Assembly (NCBI GenBank): GCA_001969505.1
Contig: LSSK01000044.1
Location: 1-51,419 of the forward strand
From: Zancudomyces culisetae
Lineage: Eukaryota > Kickxellomycota > Harpellomycetes > Harpellales > Legeriomycetaceae
DNA length: 51,419 nucleotides
Direction: 5' to 3'
This document shows positions 22,139 through 31,550 of the stretch, piece by piece. The notes beneath the pieces were generated by a model. It saw only the letters and a list, made by a program, of their open reading frames with translations. It was not told where the DNA came from and ran no database searches. The position numbers and the translations under genes are program-made. The number at the start of each line of letters is the position of its first letter. The stretch's first letter is position 1.

Positions 22139-23848
22139 ATGACAAAGTTTGTTATAGTATCAGGTGGAGTCATTTCGGGGATAGGAAAGGGAATAATAGC
22201 AAGTTCCACAGGAATGCTTCTTGAGACACTCGGATTGACTGTGACAGCTATCAAGATAGATCCTTACCTTAACATAGATGCAGGCACACTGTCGCCACTA
22301 GATCACGGCGAAGTATTTACGCTAGATGATGGTGGTGAGGTGGACTTGGATTTGGGAAACTATGAAAGATACCTGGATGTAACACTTACAAGAGATAATA
22401 ACATAACAACAGGAAAGATCTACAGATCAGTCATTGAGCGTGAGAGAAAAGGTGACTATCTTGGAAAAACAGTGCAAGTAGTTCCACATATCACCAATGA
22501 AGTCCAAGACTGGGTTGAACGTGTTGCAAAGGTTCCAACATCCAAAAATGGACTTACACCCGACGTCTGCATTATTGAGTTGGGAGGTACTGTAGGAGAC
22601 ATAGAGTCTGCGCCATTTGTAGAGGCAATGAGACAATTTCACAACCGTGTCGGAAGCGAAAACTTTTGTCTTATCCACGTGTCCTTGATTCCAGTTGTCG
22701 GTGCAGTGGGAGAGCAGAAGACCAAGCCAACACAGAGCAGTGTCCGCGATCTCCGAGGATTGGGGCTTTCACCAGATATCCTGGCATGTCGTTCAGCACA
22801 GCCATTTGAACAAGGTATTCGCGAAAAACTTTCAATGTTTTGTCAAGTACCAGAGAAAAACGTATTTTCAGTACACGACTGTAGCAGTTTGTACCATGTT
22901 CCAATCCTTTTGAAGGATCAAGGGTTGTTGGATGTTTTGACTGAAAAGCTTCAGTTGGGCAAGCTTGAAATTCCAGCACAGTTGGCTGATTCAGGCGTTG
23001 AGTTGTGGAGACAATGGACAAAGTTTGCATCTTTGAAGGCCCGGGAGTTGGAAAAGGTCAGGATTGCAGTTGTAGGAAAGTATACATACCTTTCCGACTC
23101 GTATCTTTCTTTGATCAAGGCATTGGAACACGCTGCATTGAACGCAGAGCGCCATGTTGAAATTTTGTGGATAGAGTCGACTGATATGGATGCTTCTATG
23201 TTGGATTCTAACCCATTGAAGTACCACGATGCCATGAAAAAGCTGACTTCAGCCGACGGTATTTTGGTACCTGGAGGATTTGGAGATCGCGGAATTGAGG
23301 GAAAGATTGCAGCTATCAAATGGGCACGTGAGCACAAGGTTCCATATTTGGGAGTCTGTTTAGGTCTTCAATTGGCCGCAATCGAGTTTCTTCGGAATGT
23401 ATGTGGTGTGTCTGACCCACAATCCGAAGAATTTAACCCAAATGCCGAGAACCTTGCTGCTATATTTATGCCTGAGATCGATCGTGAGCATATGGGCGGA
23501 ACCATGAGACTCGGAAGCAAGCCTACCCAGTTCATTGATGACGAGTATACATACAGTTCATCGATCTACAAGCTTTATGGTTCTCAACCAGTGGTCTACG
23601 AGCGTCATCGTCATAGATACGAAGTCAACCCAAAGTTTGTTCCTATGTTGGAGGAGGGCGGATTTAAGTTTGTTGGAAGAGACGCTGATACTGGCCAGCG
23701 AATGGAGATTTTTGAATTGAAGAATCATCCTTACTTTGTAGGAACTCAGTACCATCCTGAATATATTACCAAGCCACTTAAGCCTTCTCCACCATTCTTG
23801 GGGCTGATACTTGCTGCTTCCAAACAGCTTGATTCTTACTTCAACTAG
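22139..23848 (+). CDS. URA7: CTP synthase
   Basis: A single exon of 569 aa, near the 579 aa of yeast Ura7. It aminates UTP to CTP using glutamine and ATP, which feeds nucleotide and phospholipid synthesis. The start ATG at 22139 gives MTKFVIVSGGVISGIGKG, the universal N-terminus with its P-loop-like GxGKG. The synthetase domain contains IKIDPYLNIDAGTLSP, HGEVFTLDDGGEVDLDLGNY and GGTVGDIES. The class I glutamine amidotransferase domain has the nucleophile Cys in GVCLGLQ and the His-Glu pair in YHPEYITKP. An upstream in-frame extension has no ATG and is untranslated leader. A TATAAATA lies 56-63 bp before the ATG. Codon use is even, with no frame problems. Confidence 0.97.
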   Translation: MTKFVIVSGGVISGIGKGIIASSTGMLLETLGLTVTAIKIDPYLNIDAGTLSPLDHGEVFTLDDGGEVDLDLGNYERYLDVTLTRDNNITTGKIYRSVIERERKGDYLGKTVQVVPHITNEVQDWVERVAKVPTSKNGLTPDVCIIELGGTVGDIESAPFVEAMRQFHNRVGSENFCLIHVSLIPVVGAVGEQKTKPTQSSVRDLRGLGLSPDILACRSAQPFEQGIREKLSMFCQVPEKNVFSVHDCSSLYHVPILLKDQGLLDVLTEKLQLGKLEIPAQLADSGVELWRQWTKFASLKARELEKVRIAVVGKYTYLSDSYLSLIKALEHAALNAERHVEILWIESTDMDASMLDSNPLKYHDAMKKLTSADGILVPGGFGDRGIEGKIAAIKWAREHKVPYLGVCLGLQLAAIEFLRNVCGVSDPQSEEFNPNAENLAAIFMPEIDREHMGGTMRLGSKPTQFIDDEYTYSSSIYKLYGSQPVVYERHRHRYEVNPKFVPMLEEGGFKFVGRDADTGQRMEIFELKNHPYFVGTQYHPEYITKPLKPSPPFLGLILAASKQLDSYFN

Positions 23849-24524
23849 TTTTATAGCATATGGTTTTCATTGTTAATTTAGAAAATACTCTGTTTCGGTT
23901 TTGTTTATATAATAATTACCCCCTATTCAAGCTCACAAATTTGTCCTTGTAAATGTTTTTATTTTTTGTATTTATTTTTGTGTTTTTTGTTTTGATTTGA
24001 TTGCATTCAATGACATTATCTTGATCTTTTATGAATAAAAGGAATGTAGAAGCTACAAAGAGAGCTAGAGATGATGCGGAACAACATTAGTGATAACAGA
24101 AATACATAAAACGCGGTTTACTGCTTAGTCCTTCCTTTTTTTCTTTCACTATATATAAGGTTCTGAGCTTTTTACGCATGTAAGAGCTACACAAACCTAC
24201 TCGGAGCTTTTTGGCAAATCGTAAAAAAAAATTTTAATTTTGCGCGAGCTGAATCGTAGGATCTTGGTTTGAACTTTTATGAAAAAAAAAATTTTTTTTT
24301 TCCTGTGCAATTTGGCTTGAAAACTCATGAAAAGTAATTACAAGTTATTCAAGCTCTCTACACAGTATAAAAACTTGCAACTCTTAACAGGAATTGATGG
24401 GTGTATATAGATAGATATCTTTAAGGTAAAAATAGCATATATTCTAATACCATTCTAAAAGTACATTTGAGAGGAAGAGCGGCGAAAAAAAACAGTATCT
24501 TAGAACAACAGCAATAATAATATA
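23849..24524. other. Intergenic region URA7-NOC3 with NOC3 promoter
   Basis: Holds the 3' end of URA7 (T-rich, near 23950-23990) and the promoter of NOC3. Two A/T junctions, A9T4 (24223-24235) and A10T10 (24282-24301), stand 220-300 bp before the NOC3 ATG and contain RRPE-like AAAATTTT cores. Nothing else recognised. Confidence 0.5.
24282..24301. promoter_or_regulatory. RRPE-like A10T10 element upstream of NOC3
   Basis: GAAAAAAAAAATTTTTTTTTT matches an extended RRPE (AAAAATTTT) about 225 bp before a ribosome-biogenesis gene. RRPE is recognised by Stb3-type factors in yeasts. The assignment here is inference from position and sequence. Confidence 0.45.
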
Positions 24525-27473
24525 ATGGCAAAAAGAAAAATTGCGTCTTCCAAGGGAGGTAACAAGGCAAATTCAAAAAACAAAAATGCTGGGGGTCAAG
24601 GATCAGGAGCAAAAAATGGTCGGAATGATCGCAAGAGGGAATATCAACATAAATCAGGGATCGATAGTCTACACACCAATAAAAAAAGCAAAGTAGATGG
24701 CGCGAGAAATACCCGAAATAAAAAGGATAAAAAATATCATGATATTGTTGAACAAAAAGAAGAATACGACTTTGAGGATGACGAAGAGGATTTCTTAAAA
24801 GAAAACTTGAATAGCTTGCAGTTTTTGGCACAAGTGGATGCTAAAAAGCTGGCGCAGCGCACAGCAAAAGATAATACAAAAGCTGATGCCAAGGATAGCA
24901 ACATGATAAGGGTGGGTGTTGCAGAGAAAAGTAGCAGCTCCAAAAAACAAGTAGACGTTCTAAGTGAAAGTGAAAGCGAGGATGAAGCAGACGATCTTAA
25001 TGCTGAGGTCAGACGTGTCATGAAGGCAGAGAATAAATACAAAGGTGATAGTGATGTTGAGGATGTATTTGAAAGTGATGAAGAAGGGTTGGAGATTGAT
25101 ATCGAAAGCGATGACGATGACGATGAGGAGGAGGAAGAAGAAGAGGAAGAAGAGGAAGAATCAGTTGGAATATACGATGATCAGTTATTCCATAGCGGTA
25201 GTGAAATGGATGATATGTCTTCAGACGACGAGGATAATCGTGCTAAGCGTGCCACAGTCAACTCCAAAAACAATGTAAAGTCAAAGAACCAGGCAAAGAC
25301 TGCACAAAGTCAAACAAGCAAAAACAAGACAAAAATGAGCGATAAAGATCAAGAGGAGGATATCCCAGAATATGAATTGACATCACGGAAGTTTAAACAG
25401 CCAGAGGAGCGAGAGGAGCGAGACACAGACAAACTTCCTATAAAAGACCAATCCGGAAAAGTTGTGCACGTTAGTGAAAGCGAGCAAGATTCTGATGAAG
25501 AGAATGATGATAATGGTATCGAAGATTCGGATGACGGGACTGCTATTTCAAGTGATGACAGCGATGACAGTGATGATAGTGAGGATAACGATGCGGATAG
25601 CGGTAGTCCAACCACCCAAGGGAATGTTCAATACGAAAATATTGATATTGAAAGTTTAGGGCTTCAGAAATACATGATAGTCAGACAAAACCAGCTTTCA
25701 GAAATGGCAGAAAAGATAATTGAAGACCCAGAAGAAAATATTGGACTTTTGCGAAAACTAAAGGAGATAGTTGTTCAGGAAAAACAAAGTTATATGAAAC
25801 AGATGGGATATTTGACTCTGTTGGCTATATACAAGGATATAATACCAGATTATCAGATTAGAGAGCTAACTGCGACTGAAAAAGAACAAACAGCAGTAAG
25901 CAAGGAAATAAAAAAGCAAAGAAAGTTTGAGGAGGAGCTGGTAAAGAGCTATGGTGGCTATTTAAAGCAACTATTCAAGTTGCTAGAGGCAGGTTCAGAG
26001 CACGCACAACCGGTTAACAATGAAAATGCTGCTAAAGTCAAAGGAGCGTTGGCAAAGATAGCGGTGAAGAGTCTGGGTGAAATTGTGCTGGCGCATCCAA
26101 ATTTCAATTTCCGAAACGACATAATAGAACGACTAATAAACGTGTATATTGTGCGCTCGACAAACAATGGTCCAAAGCAACCTATCGATGATACTGAGGA
26201 GCAAACTGGACAAGCGAGTGTAACAACCAGCCTTGAAATGGATGCAGTTGACATCATTATAAAGCTTGTTGAAGAAAAAGATGTAAGTGGAGAGTATGCG
26301 CATCAGGTCAGTTTACTCAGCAACCGAAGAATTAAGAAGCTAGGTTATGAAAATATTGGTGCGAATAGCATAAAGCCGTTCCTACACTTTCAACTAACTA
26401 CAGCTGCTATCAACAACGAAAAGACAAACAAAAAAGATGCCAAACACAACAAAAACAATTCATCATCTGATGCTCAAAGACCCAGGAAAAACACACTTAC
26501 AGAAAAACACCGGTCTAAACGAGAACGAAAACGTCAAAAGGAGTTGAAACAACTAGAGAGGGACATAAGTAAAGCGAATGCGGAGATTGATATTCAAACA
26601 AAGGAAAAATTCCATACTAGCACACTGGAAAACATATTTTTTGTATACTTTAAAATACTGAAGCTAGATCATAGCAAAAATAAAAACAACAGCGACAACA
26701 CCACCAAGTTATATTTGATGGTGTTTGAAGGTCTCAAGAAATATTCGCATTTGATTAGCGTCGACTTTTTACCCGAAATCAACAAACTGCTCAAAGGAAT
26801 AATTTCAGTAATAATGAGTGCCACTGGCTCAACCAATACCATCAGGGACCATGACGTACAAATCGTTCTTCACTGTATCCTTACAGCCTATAACATAACC
26901 ACCAAAACATCAACACTCAACAACAAGGCAGAGCTCGATATGTTTGAATACCAAAAACAGCTGTACGCAATCATTCCGCTACTACTCCCTTCGTTTATCT
27001 TCCACGAATCCCGCTTACCAAAACAACAAGGCAAAAGTATCATCGATTTACTTTTGCTGTGTTTGCATTGTGTCTTTTCAACTAACAGTAATCCCAAATC
27101 CAAATTTAAGCTGAACCGAGGTACCACCATTCCGGCTACAAGAGCCACTAGCTTTATCAAAAGATTGCTACAGCTAAGCTTTTATTTAAACGCTGTTGAT
27201 GCGGTAAAGTTGCTACAGTTTGCCTTTGACGCTACGAATGTCAATAGTGCTAACAAGGATTCCTCAAAATATTCCCAGATTCTCGACCTTTTCCGCCCCG
27301 AGTCTATTTCTCCTTCTTCAGACATCTACTCTGATCGTAGAGCGTATTTGCCATACTTGGACGATCCAGATCTGGCAAACCCAACCTCCTTTGTTCCCGA
27401 ACTTTTGATATTGCTAAACCACCACGATTCAAATATAAGGAACTTTGTGAATTCTCGTATTTCCTCTCTGTAA
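24525..27473 (+). CDS. NOC3: Nucleolar complex protein 3 (Noc3)
   Basis: A single exon of 982 aa, longer than yeast Noc3 (663 aa). The first 400 residues are basic then strongly acidic low complexity, with poly-Glu and Asp-Asp-Ser stretches typical of nucleolar proteins. The Noc3 domain then starts near residue 400: MAEKIIEDPEENIGLLRKLK, followed by MGYLTLLAIYKDIIPDYQIR and VSKEIKKQRKFEEELVKSYG, which are the family's most conserved blocks. A basic linker (HRSKRERKRQKELKQLERDI) and the C-terminal HEAT/ARM-like helical half (HFQLTTA ... LLLCLHCVFSTN) complete the protein. Noc3 works with Noc2 in 60S subunit assembly and also has a described role in replication licensing. The stop codon is 7 bp from the convergent RAD4 stop. 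Confidence 0.93.
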   Translation: MAKRKIASSKGGNKANSKNKNAGGQGSGAKNGRNDRKREYQHKSGIDSLHTNKKSKVDGARNTRNKKDKKYHDIVEQKEEYDFEDDEEDFLKENLNSLQFLAQVDAKKLAQRTAKDNTKADAKDSNMIRVGVAEKSSSSKKQVDVLSESESEDEADDLNAEVRRVMKAENKYKGDSDVEDVFESDEEGLEIDIESDDDDDEEEEEEEEEEEESVGIYDDQLFHSGSEMDDMSSDDEDNRAKRATVNSKNNVKSKNQAKTAQSQTSKNKTKMSDKDQEEDIPEYELTSRKFKQPEEREERDTDKLPIKDQSGKVVHVSESEQDSDEENDDNGIEDSDDGTAISSDDSDDSDDSEDNDADSGSPTTQGNVQYENIDIESLGLQKYMIVRQNQLSEMAEKIIEDPEENIGLLRKLKEIVVQEKQSYMKQMGYLTLLAIYKDIIPDYQIRELTATEKEQTAVSKEIKKQRKFEEELVKSYGGYLKQLFKLLEAGSEHAQPVNNENAAKVKGALAKIAVKSLGEIVLAHPNFNFRNDIIERLINVYIVRSTNNGPKQPIDDTEEQTGQASVTTSLEMDAVDIIIKLVEEKDVSGEYAHQVSLLSNRRIKKLGYENIGANSIKPFLHFQLTTAAINNEKTNKKDAKHNKNNSSSDAQRPRKNTLTEKHRSKRERKRQKELKQLERDISKANAEIDIQTKEKFHTSTLENIFFVYFKILKLDHSKNKNNSDNTTKLYLMVFEGLKKYSHLISVDFLPEINKLLKGIISVIMSATGSTNTIRDHDVQIVLHCILTAYNITTKTSTLNNKAELDMFEYQKQLYAIIPLLLPSFIFHESRLPKQQGKSIIDLLLLCLHCVFSTNSNPKSKFKLNRGTTIPATRATSFIKRLLQLSFYLNAVDAVKLLQFAFDATNVNSANKDSSKYSQILDLFRPESISPSSDIYSDRRAYLPYLDDPDLANPTSFVPELLILLNHHDSNIRNFVNSRISSL

Positions 27474-27480
27474 ATACTCT

Positions 27481-29528
27481 TCATTCCAAGCTATACTCTC
27501 TTAGCAACATTTCTTCGTCTTCTTTAAGTATTAATATTCCTTCTACAATTGGCACGCTTCTTCCAACACTATGCTTATATTCGTAGCCTATTACCACATC
27601 TAGATATTTGATTTTTAACCTTTTTGCTGTTTCTTTAATCTTTTCCAGCTTTAAATGAACTGCGTTATGTGGAATCATGTTGCTGTGCAGGATTTCTACT
27701 TTTCTTTTATTTCCCATCGCGCCCATATCTAATTCTCTGGGTTTGTATGCCTCGGTTTGCCACTCCGCAAACAACTCAATCTCTCTTACATCCGAGTTTC
27801 CTTCATTTACCAGCATTCCCTCGAAATTTCGTTTGTTGCCCCCATAAAATCCTCCACTACTGAAGCTACTGCTTCCATTAGTTTTTCTGAGTATCGTTTT
27901 TCTGGCTCTTTCATTTGTCTTGACCTGCTGTCCCCTCTTTTTCCATTCATAAGCACTATATAGATCCTCCACATCATCCCGGGAGTATATTTTCTCGCCT
28001 TTAAAGTACCCCAGACATGCTGCGCCATCCTTGAACTCTTGGTTTTGTTTCAAGTATCTTCCCAGTGCAAATATCTTGTGATTTATAAAATCTGTTGCTC
28101 TTGTTGGTAGTTTTTGGTTGTATACATTACTTTGTATCCGACTTTGTTCATTAATATGTGCTATTTTTTCCTCATTTTCATTTTTAATTTCATGTGCTGC
28201 ATCCTTGACTGTTGCAGTAGCTCCTAGTATTTCTCCTATTTCTTCATCCCTAACTCTATGTTTTTCTAACCTTTGCATGCTTTTGATAAAATATTTTTTC
28301 CTCAGCTCCTTCACACCTCCACCATTGTCTACAGCGACCAAATAGGGGATTATTGCATCGAAATTTTTGGTCTCTCCTTCCCCAGAGTCCTTATTCACTA
28401 CTATGCCTCCGGTGCTATGCATTTGTTTGTTTCTAAATTCCACATTGTAAACATTGGGATTTGTTATTTTCCCACTATTTGGGCTTAATATTACCCATTC
28501 GTCCTTGTAAATGATTTCTATCCATACATTCCCTATAACTCTACTAGGTTCTTTTTTAGGTGCACCTTCAACCAACTCATTAATTCTTACTTGCAGTGGT
28601 ACTGGGCTAATTCCAAAGCATATCCTCGTTCTGATTCCGCACGCTCTAAAAATGCCTCCTATTATAATTTGTTTTCTTATATATCCTGCCATATTGCCAT
28701 CTTGGCGTCCCAATATTTGTTTCATATACACCTTTTCCTTTTCCATCCCTCCCCCATCCATAAAAGTGCTTTTCCGTTTCTTTTTATATATAAGAGCATT
28801 CATCCAGTTCTCTACACTGCTGAATACCTTTCGTATTGTGTGTTCTACGTTTTGGTAGTCCACTATCCCAAACTGAGTTTCACCAATCTTTGCGATTTCT
28901 CTTAACTTACTTTCCAATTCTCTATCTTTGTTCGATCTTGATATGCTTTTCATAACCTCTCTTTGAAAACCAACGTTATTTGCGACATCATTTAATATCA
29001 AACAGCATGCAACTAGACTAATTAGGTGCGCTACGTGGATTTGCCTCCTGTTCTCCCTGTCCTTATTTGTAATTCCCACTCGTTTGTTCTTTTGTTGCTT
29101 TCCAAGATTTATTCCTTCTACCTCCACTTCCACACCCTCCGGTTCAAGTTCGATCTCACTACTCTCATCCTGTCTGTCGTTGACGTATTCTTCGCTTTCT
29201 TCTATAGTTTTTTTTCCTGACTATGTTACTTTCCATACGATCATTATAGATTTTGTGTTTTGGGTAACCAGTTTTCTTACCTTTGTACTCTTCTACAGGT
29301 TCAAAATCACAATCCTCATCGTCGGTTATGTTTCCAAATTCAAATTCGTACTCCTCACTACCCACCATACAATCAATGTTAGTTTAATATTCTTTTTATT
29401 GATTACTTGAGTGGTAAAAAAAATGTATCGAGTCTTTATGTTGATTCTTTAATATATAATTGTTAATATATTGGTAAATACCTGTTTAATTCGTCAACTC
29501 CTGAATCATTTGCCTGATTCTCATCCAT
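27481..29528 (-). CDS. RAD4: DNA repair protein Rad4/XPC
   Basis: Three exons on the minus strand: 29528-29482, 29357-29281 and 29201-27481, encoding 614 aa. The first intron has a clear ACTAAC branch motif and the acceptor GGTAG; phases are 2 and 1. The acidic N-terminus is followed by the inactive transglutaminase-like fold (HLISLVACCLILNDVANNVG onward, including GIFRACGIRTRICFGISPV). BHD1 is recognised by LPTRATDFINHKIFALGRYL and GEKIYSRDDVEDLYSAYEWK. BHD3 is recognised by ELFAEWQTEAYKPRELDMGA, IPHNAVHLK and VVIGYEYKHS. Rad4/XPC with Rad23 detects helix-distorting lesions to start global nucleotide excision repair. The protein is shorter than yeast Rad4 (754 aa), mainly in the linker and C-terminus. 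The BHD2 region is Ser/Gly-rich and diverged. Confidence 0.91.
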
Positions 29529-30791
29529 TTTTAAAGTATTTCTTGTATTTATTCCTGCATAAAGTCAAAGGCTGTTATTCATTTTAACCATGGTTCATTA
29601 CTGTTTTATTTTTTCTTTGCTCCTCAAATGTTTTCATTACCAGTGATTTCCCTTGGTTTATTGGATAAACGGCTACCTCACAGATCCATCATTTCAAAAC
29701 CGAAATAAACTGAAGGTTGTATCCGAACCGCTTGTAAGTTTAAAAAACACCAACCATAACCTTAGTGAAATAAAAAAGCGAGGCACATTATGTTAATTGT
29801 TGGTGGCGACATACTTTAACTATCGTCCGTCAGTGGATGATATAGAGCCTGCTACCACTAGGCATAAACAAATGCAAAGTCACTATACAATTACAGAAAA
29901 CCATCAAACGTACAGCACAGTCATAATGATAGCATGAATGTTATAAACTGTGAACATCACTGTTGTATGGTACATTTTTATCAACCGAGATAGAAGTGCA
30001 AGTAATTTTATGAACATTTTCCGTAGAGTTTCCATGTATCACACCAACTTTATGTTATATTCAAACAAACCCATCTTAGTTTGATTATAAAAACGCTTAA
30101 TGAAATGCCAAACATTGTTACAAATTAGTTAGAGAACTATAAAGTTTATTTACAGTGGAGCGATAAAAAGGAGGCAGTGAAACCATTAGTGTAGAGTTGC
30201 CGCAAACAATGAGACATCTAGTACTTTTAAATGTTTGTGTGTACGGAATATTTTATTGCTATATTACATTATAGATATTTTTTCTTGAACTTTTCAGATC
30301 ATTTACACTTACTTTGTTAGAGTTCTGTGTTTAGCCATAATTCTTTTATTCTTGGAGTGTATTTGAAACTTTATACTGTTTTAACAAAAAACAACAACAA
30401 CAAAATATAGAGGCTAGCTATAAAGGGCTACTAGCTGCAATTTTTGTATATTAGTACCAGCCTTTCCCACCATGTCTTTTTTTTTTACCACACCTATATT
30501 TCTTTTGTGATATTTACTATAATTCCCTTATAAGAAAACAAAAAAAGTAGTTCATACAGATATAGTTTATCCTAGAATCACGCAATTTAAACTCAATAAA
30601 TATAGCAGGTAGGTTATAAAGAAGACAATATATTAATATTGAACGGAAGAAGCGTCTAAATTGTTCACTACACTCGTAGTTCATAAGATAAACAATAAAA
30701 AACAACTTGAAGATCCTTAGGAAAGGACATTTGAAGTAACTATTTCGTTTTGATTGATAAGAAGTAAAGAAAAAAAAAAGTAAAAAAAAAG
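29529..30791. other. 1.26-kb intergenic region between divergent RAD4 and membrane-protein gene
   Basis: AT-rich, with a short CAA repeat at about 30392 and poly(A) runs directly before the downstream ATG. No ORF with recognisable features and no RNA gene seen. Confidence 0.45.
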
Positions 30792-31550
30792 ATGCTTAAT
30801 GACATCCAGGTAACAGAAAAGATCAGCGAAGCTAGTATAAAAGCGTCAAAGTTTGCATATAAACTTAGATTCTACACCTATCTACTAGTCTTTGTGCTCG
30901 CGGTAATTGTAATCGGTACAATTTCAACAGCTGTTGACAATATCGAATTTCTGAATAGAATAGAAGTAAAAGAGTCTGAAATCTTTACTATAATTCTAGC
31001 CTGCTTGACGCTCTTCTGGACTATGTTCCTTTTTGTCTCATCATTTATGCTGAGAAATTATTATAGAGCGAATGAAGACAACGAAAATGCTGAAGAGGAT
31101 ATGTCTACTACCCTCAAGATATTCAGTTATATCATTAAACCAAAATCAGAGCTGGTTATTACAGTAATAATAATATCATTGTGGTCCGCAGCATCAGTCT
31201 CGTTATCCACGCTAATTAGAATATACAAATCGCAAATGCACGAGTGTCTAAAGGGAGCTGAAGGGGCAGCCAAAAATATGAACCATTGCGTGAGTCTACT
31301 TGTTGGATGTGGTGTTTCCTGGGGTATATTCGTGATATACTTTATACTGTCTCTCATTATTATCCGCCTGTTTAATCCTAAACTCCATTATTTCAAAAAA
31401 CATAGCCTAAGCTCTGGGTCTTTAGGATCGTTGGACAAGTATAGTATCGAATCTATAGAGACTCAGGCCGAAGGCAGTCAGGCAGAGCTTGAGGAGCAGG
31501 CAATCAAAAATAAAGAAAGTGTTGTTGGTACCGTAGAAACGTCTCCTTAG
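30792..31550 (+). CDS. Hypothetical four-helix membrane protein (MARVEL-like topology)
   Basis: A single exon of 252 aa. I do not recognise the family. Four hydrophobic segments are clear, at about residues 28-50 (FYTYLLVFVLAVIVIGTIST), 64-86, 122-143 and 167-189 (LLVGCGVSWGIFVIYFILSL). The extra-membrane loop between helices 3 and 4 has two Cys (HECLK and NHCVS), which could form a disulfide. The C-terminal 55 residues are Ser/Glu-rich and probably cytosolic. No N-terminal signal peptide is needed because helix 1 can serve as the anchor. Topology resembles MARVEL or SUR7-like tetraspan proteins, but neither signature is present. The start follows an A-rich leader (AAAAAAAAAGATG), a favourable fungal context. 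Confidence 0.7.
   Translation: MLNDIQVTEKISEASIKASKFAYKLRFYTYLLVFVLAVIVIGTISTAVDNIEFLNRIEVKESEIFTIILACLTLFWTMFLFVSSFMLRNYYRANEDNENAEEDMSTTLKIFSYIIKPKSELVITVIIISLWSAASVSLSTLIRIYKSQMHECLKGAEGAAKNMNHCVSLLVGCGVSWGIFVIYFILSLIIIRLFNPKLHYFKKHSLSSGSLGSLDKYSIESIETQAEGSQAELEEQAIKNKESVVGTVETSP

Noticed and set aside
24737..25615. Minus-strand Ser-rich ORFs opposite NOC3
   Set aside because: Antisense of acidic GAA/GAT codons in the NOC3 N-terminus.
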